From assembly GCA_016302655.1 (NCBI GenBank), contig JAEDNF010000014.1, positions 1 to 14,255 on the forward strand: a stretch of DNA of 14,255 bases, in the 5' to 3' direction. This DNA comes from Oscillospiraceae bacterium (lineage in GTDB: Bacteria > Bacillota > Clostridia > Oscillospirales > Ruminococcaceae). Numbering within the stretch: the stretch's first letter is position 1; the number at the start of each line of letters is the position of its first letter. Both the position numbers and the translations under genes were made by a program. Below are positions 13,328 to 14,255 of the stretch, piece by piece. The notes under the pieces are model-generated. The model was given only the letters and a program-made list of their open reading frames with translations, made no database searches and was not told the origin of the DNA.

Positions 13328-14255
13328 ATGGCAGACAACAAAATAAACGAGCTTATCAATCACGGTAAGCAAAGCGGAAAACTCACAACAAAGGAAATCA
13401 CCGATGTCCTTGAAGAGCTTGATTTTGACGCAGATGAAATCAACAGGCTCTATGACGATTTTGAAAACTGCAATATAGAAATCGTCGATGACTTTTCTGC
13501 TGATGAGGATCTTGACAGCGCACTTGACTTTTCTGATACAGATGATTTTGAATCATCGCTGTCATCTGACGGCATCGCTATTGACGATCCCGTAAAAATA
13601 TACTTAAAAGAAATAGGCAGAGTACCTCTTTTAACAGCAGAAGAAGAGATCGAGCTTGCTACCCGTATGGCTCAGGGTGATAAATATGCAAGAAAGCGTC
13701 TAAGTGAAGCCAACCTCAGACTTGTTGTAAGTATCGCAAAGAGATATGTAGGCAGAGGTATGCAGTTCCTCGACCTTATTCAGGAAGGAAATCTCGGTCT
13801 TATCAAGGCTGTTGAAAAGTTTGACTACACAAAGGGTTATAAGTTCTCTACCTATGCTACATGGTGGATAAGACAGGCTATAACAAGATCTATCGCCGAC
13901 CAGGCAAGAACAATAAGGATCCCCGTTCATATGGTTGAGACAATAACTAAGGTTAAGAAAGTATCAAGCCAGCTTTTACACGAAAACGGACATGAGCCTA
14001 CCCCCAAGGAAATAGCAGACAGACTCGGCATATCCGTTGAAAGAGTAAGAGAGATACTCCGCATTTCACAGGATCCAGTTTCACTTGAGACGCCTATAGG
14101 CGAAGAAGAAGACAGCCACTTAGGAGATTTTATCCCCGATGAAGACGCTCCTGCGCCGGCAGAGGCAGCCTCAAGAACGCTTCTTAAAGAGCAGCTCAGC
14201 GAGATACTCGGAACACTTACCGACCGTGAGGAAAAGGTTCTGAGACTCCGCTTCG
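13328..14255 (+). CDS. rpoD: RNA polymerase primary sigma factor RpoD (SigA), 3' end cut off
   Basis: 309 codons are visible; the gene runs off the right edge. It is the housekeeping sigma factor that recruits RNA polymerase to -35/-10 promoters. Region 1.1 is short and acidic (about 1-84), with a run rich in Asp/Glu/Ser at 53-86. Region 1.2 is [17 protein letters not shown] (86-102). Region 2 has the core-binding [19 protein letters not shown] and the promoter-melting [15 protein letters not shown] (173-187). Region 3 covers [12 protein letters not shown] through [13 protein letters not shown], the sigma finger. Region 4 begins at about 284 ([23 protein letters not shown]) and lacks its DNA-binding helix only because of the window end. 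Two in-frame ATGs are possible: 13322 is 3 nt and 13328 is 9 nt after GAAAGGA; I chose the latter. No internal promoter is evident between dnaG and rpoD. Confidence 0.96.
   Translation, partial: MADNKINELINHGKQSGKLTTKEITDVLEELDFDADEINRLYDDFENCNIEIVDDFSADEDLDSALDFSDTDDFESSLSSDGIAIDDPVKIYLKEIGRVPLLTAEEEIELATRMAQGDKYARKRLSEANLRLVVSIAKRYVGRGMQFLDLIQEGNLGLIKAVEKFDYTKGYKFSTYATWWIRQAITRSIADQARTIRIPVHMVETITKVKKVSSQLLHENGHEPTPKEIADRLGISVERVREILRISQDPVSLETPIGEEEDSHLGDFIPDEDAPAPAEAASRTLLKEQLSEILGTLTDREEKVLRLRF

Overview
The window looks like a chromosomal segment from a low-to-mid GC Gram-positive gut-type bacterium, most likely Clostridia and probably the Ruminococcaceae/Oscillospiraceae group. This is inferred from a bacterial V/A-type ATPase operon of clostridial type, the dgt-dnaG-rpoD order, frequent GAAAGGA-type ribosome binding sites, two TTG starts, and protein sequences that read as clostridial. 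No mobile element, CRISPR array, tRNA or rRNA is visible. Genes lie in two blocks pointing away from each other around a divergent promoter region near position 6200-6410.

Left block (minus strand, read from right to left). A promoter region near 4406-4433 precedes a V/A-type ATP synthase operon in the order peripheral-stalk coiled-coil subunit, C, I, K, F. F is cut by the left edge, and subunits E, A, B and D are presumably beyond it. Upstream, with its own strong promoter and a terminator, is a two-gene unit encoding a UPF0237 ACT-domain protein and a UPF0210 (DUF711, 'PFL family') protein. This pair is conserved in many bacteria but its function is not settled.

Right block (plus strand). 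A sigma-A-like promoter at 6335-6363 starts a closely spaced run: uvrC (excision nuclease), rsmD (16S rRNA m2G966 methyltransferase), coaD (phosphopantetheine adenylyltransferase), an unnamed coiled-coil protein, yigZ (IMPACT family), dgt (dNTP triphosphohydrolase), dnaG (primase) and rpoD (main sigma factor, cut by the right edge). Gaps are 3-24 nt except 74 nt before dgt. That gap may hold a separate promoter or a translational control element for the dgt-dnaG-rpoD part, a Firmicutes version of the macromolecular synthesis operon without rpsU.

The most unusual item is ATPase subunit I. It is 769 residues long, and about 130 extra residues sit in the cytoplasmic loop between its sixth and seventh membrane helices. 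This insert contains a second copy of the alpha/beta lobe found in its own N-terminal arm (67 residues aligned without gaps, about 23 identical by eye). The rotor proteolipid also carries an extra N-terminal membrane hairpin ending in a signal-peptidase-like Ala-Ser-Ala site. The other genes are ordinary housekeeping functions. Start codons were revised for several genes, notably uvrC, whose longest reading frame begins inside its own promoter.
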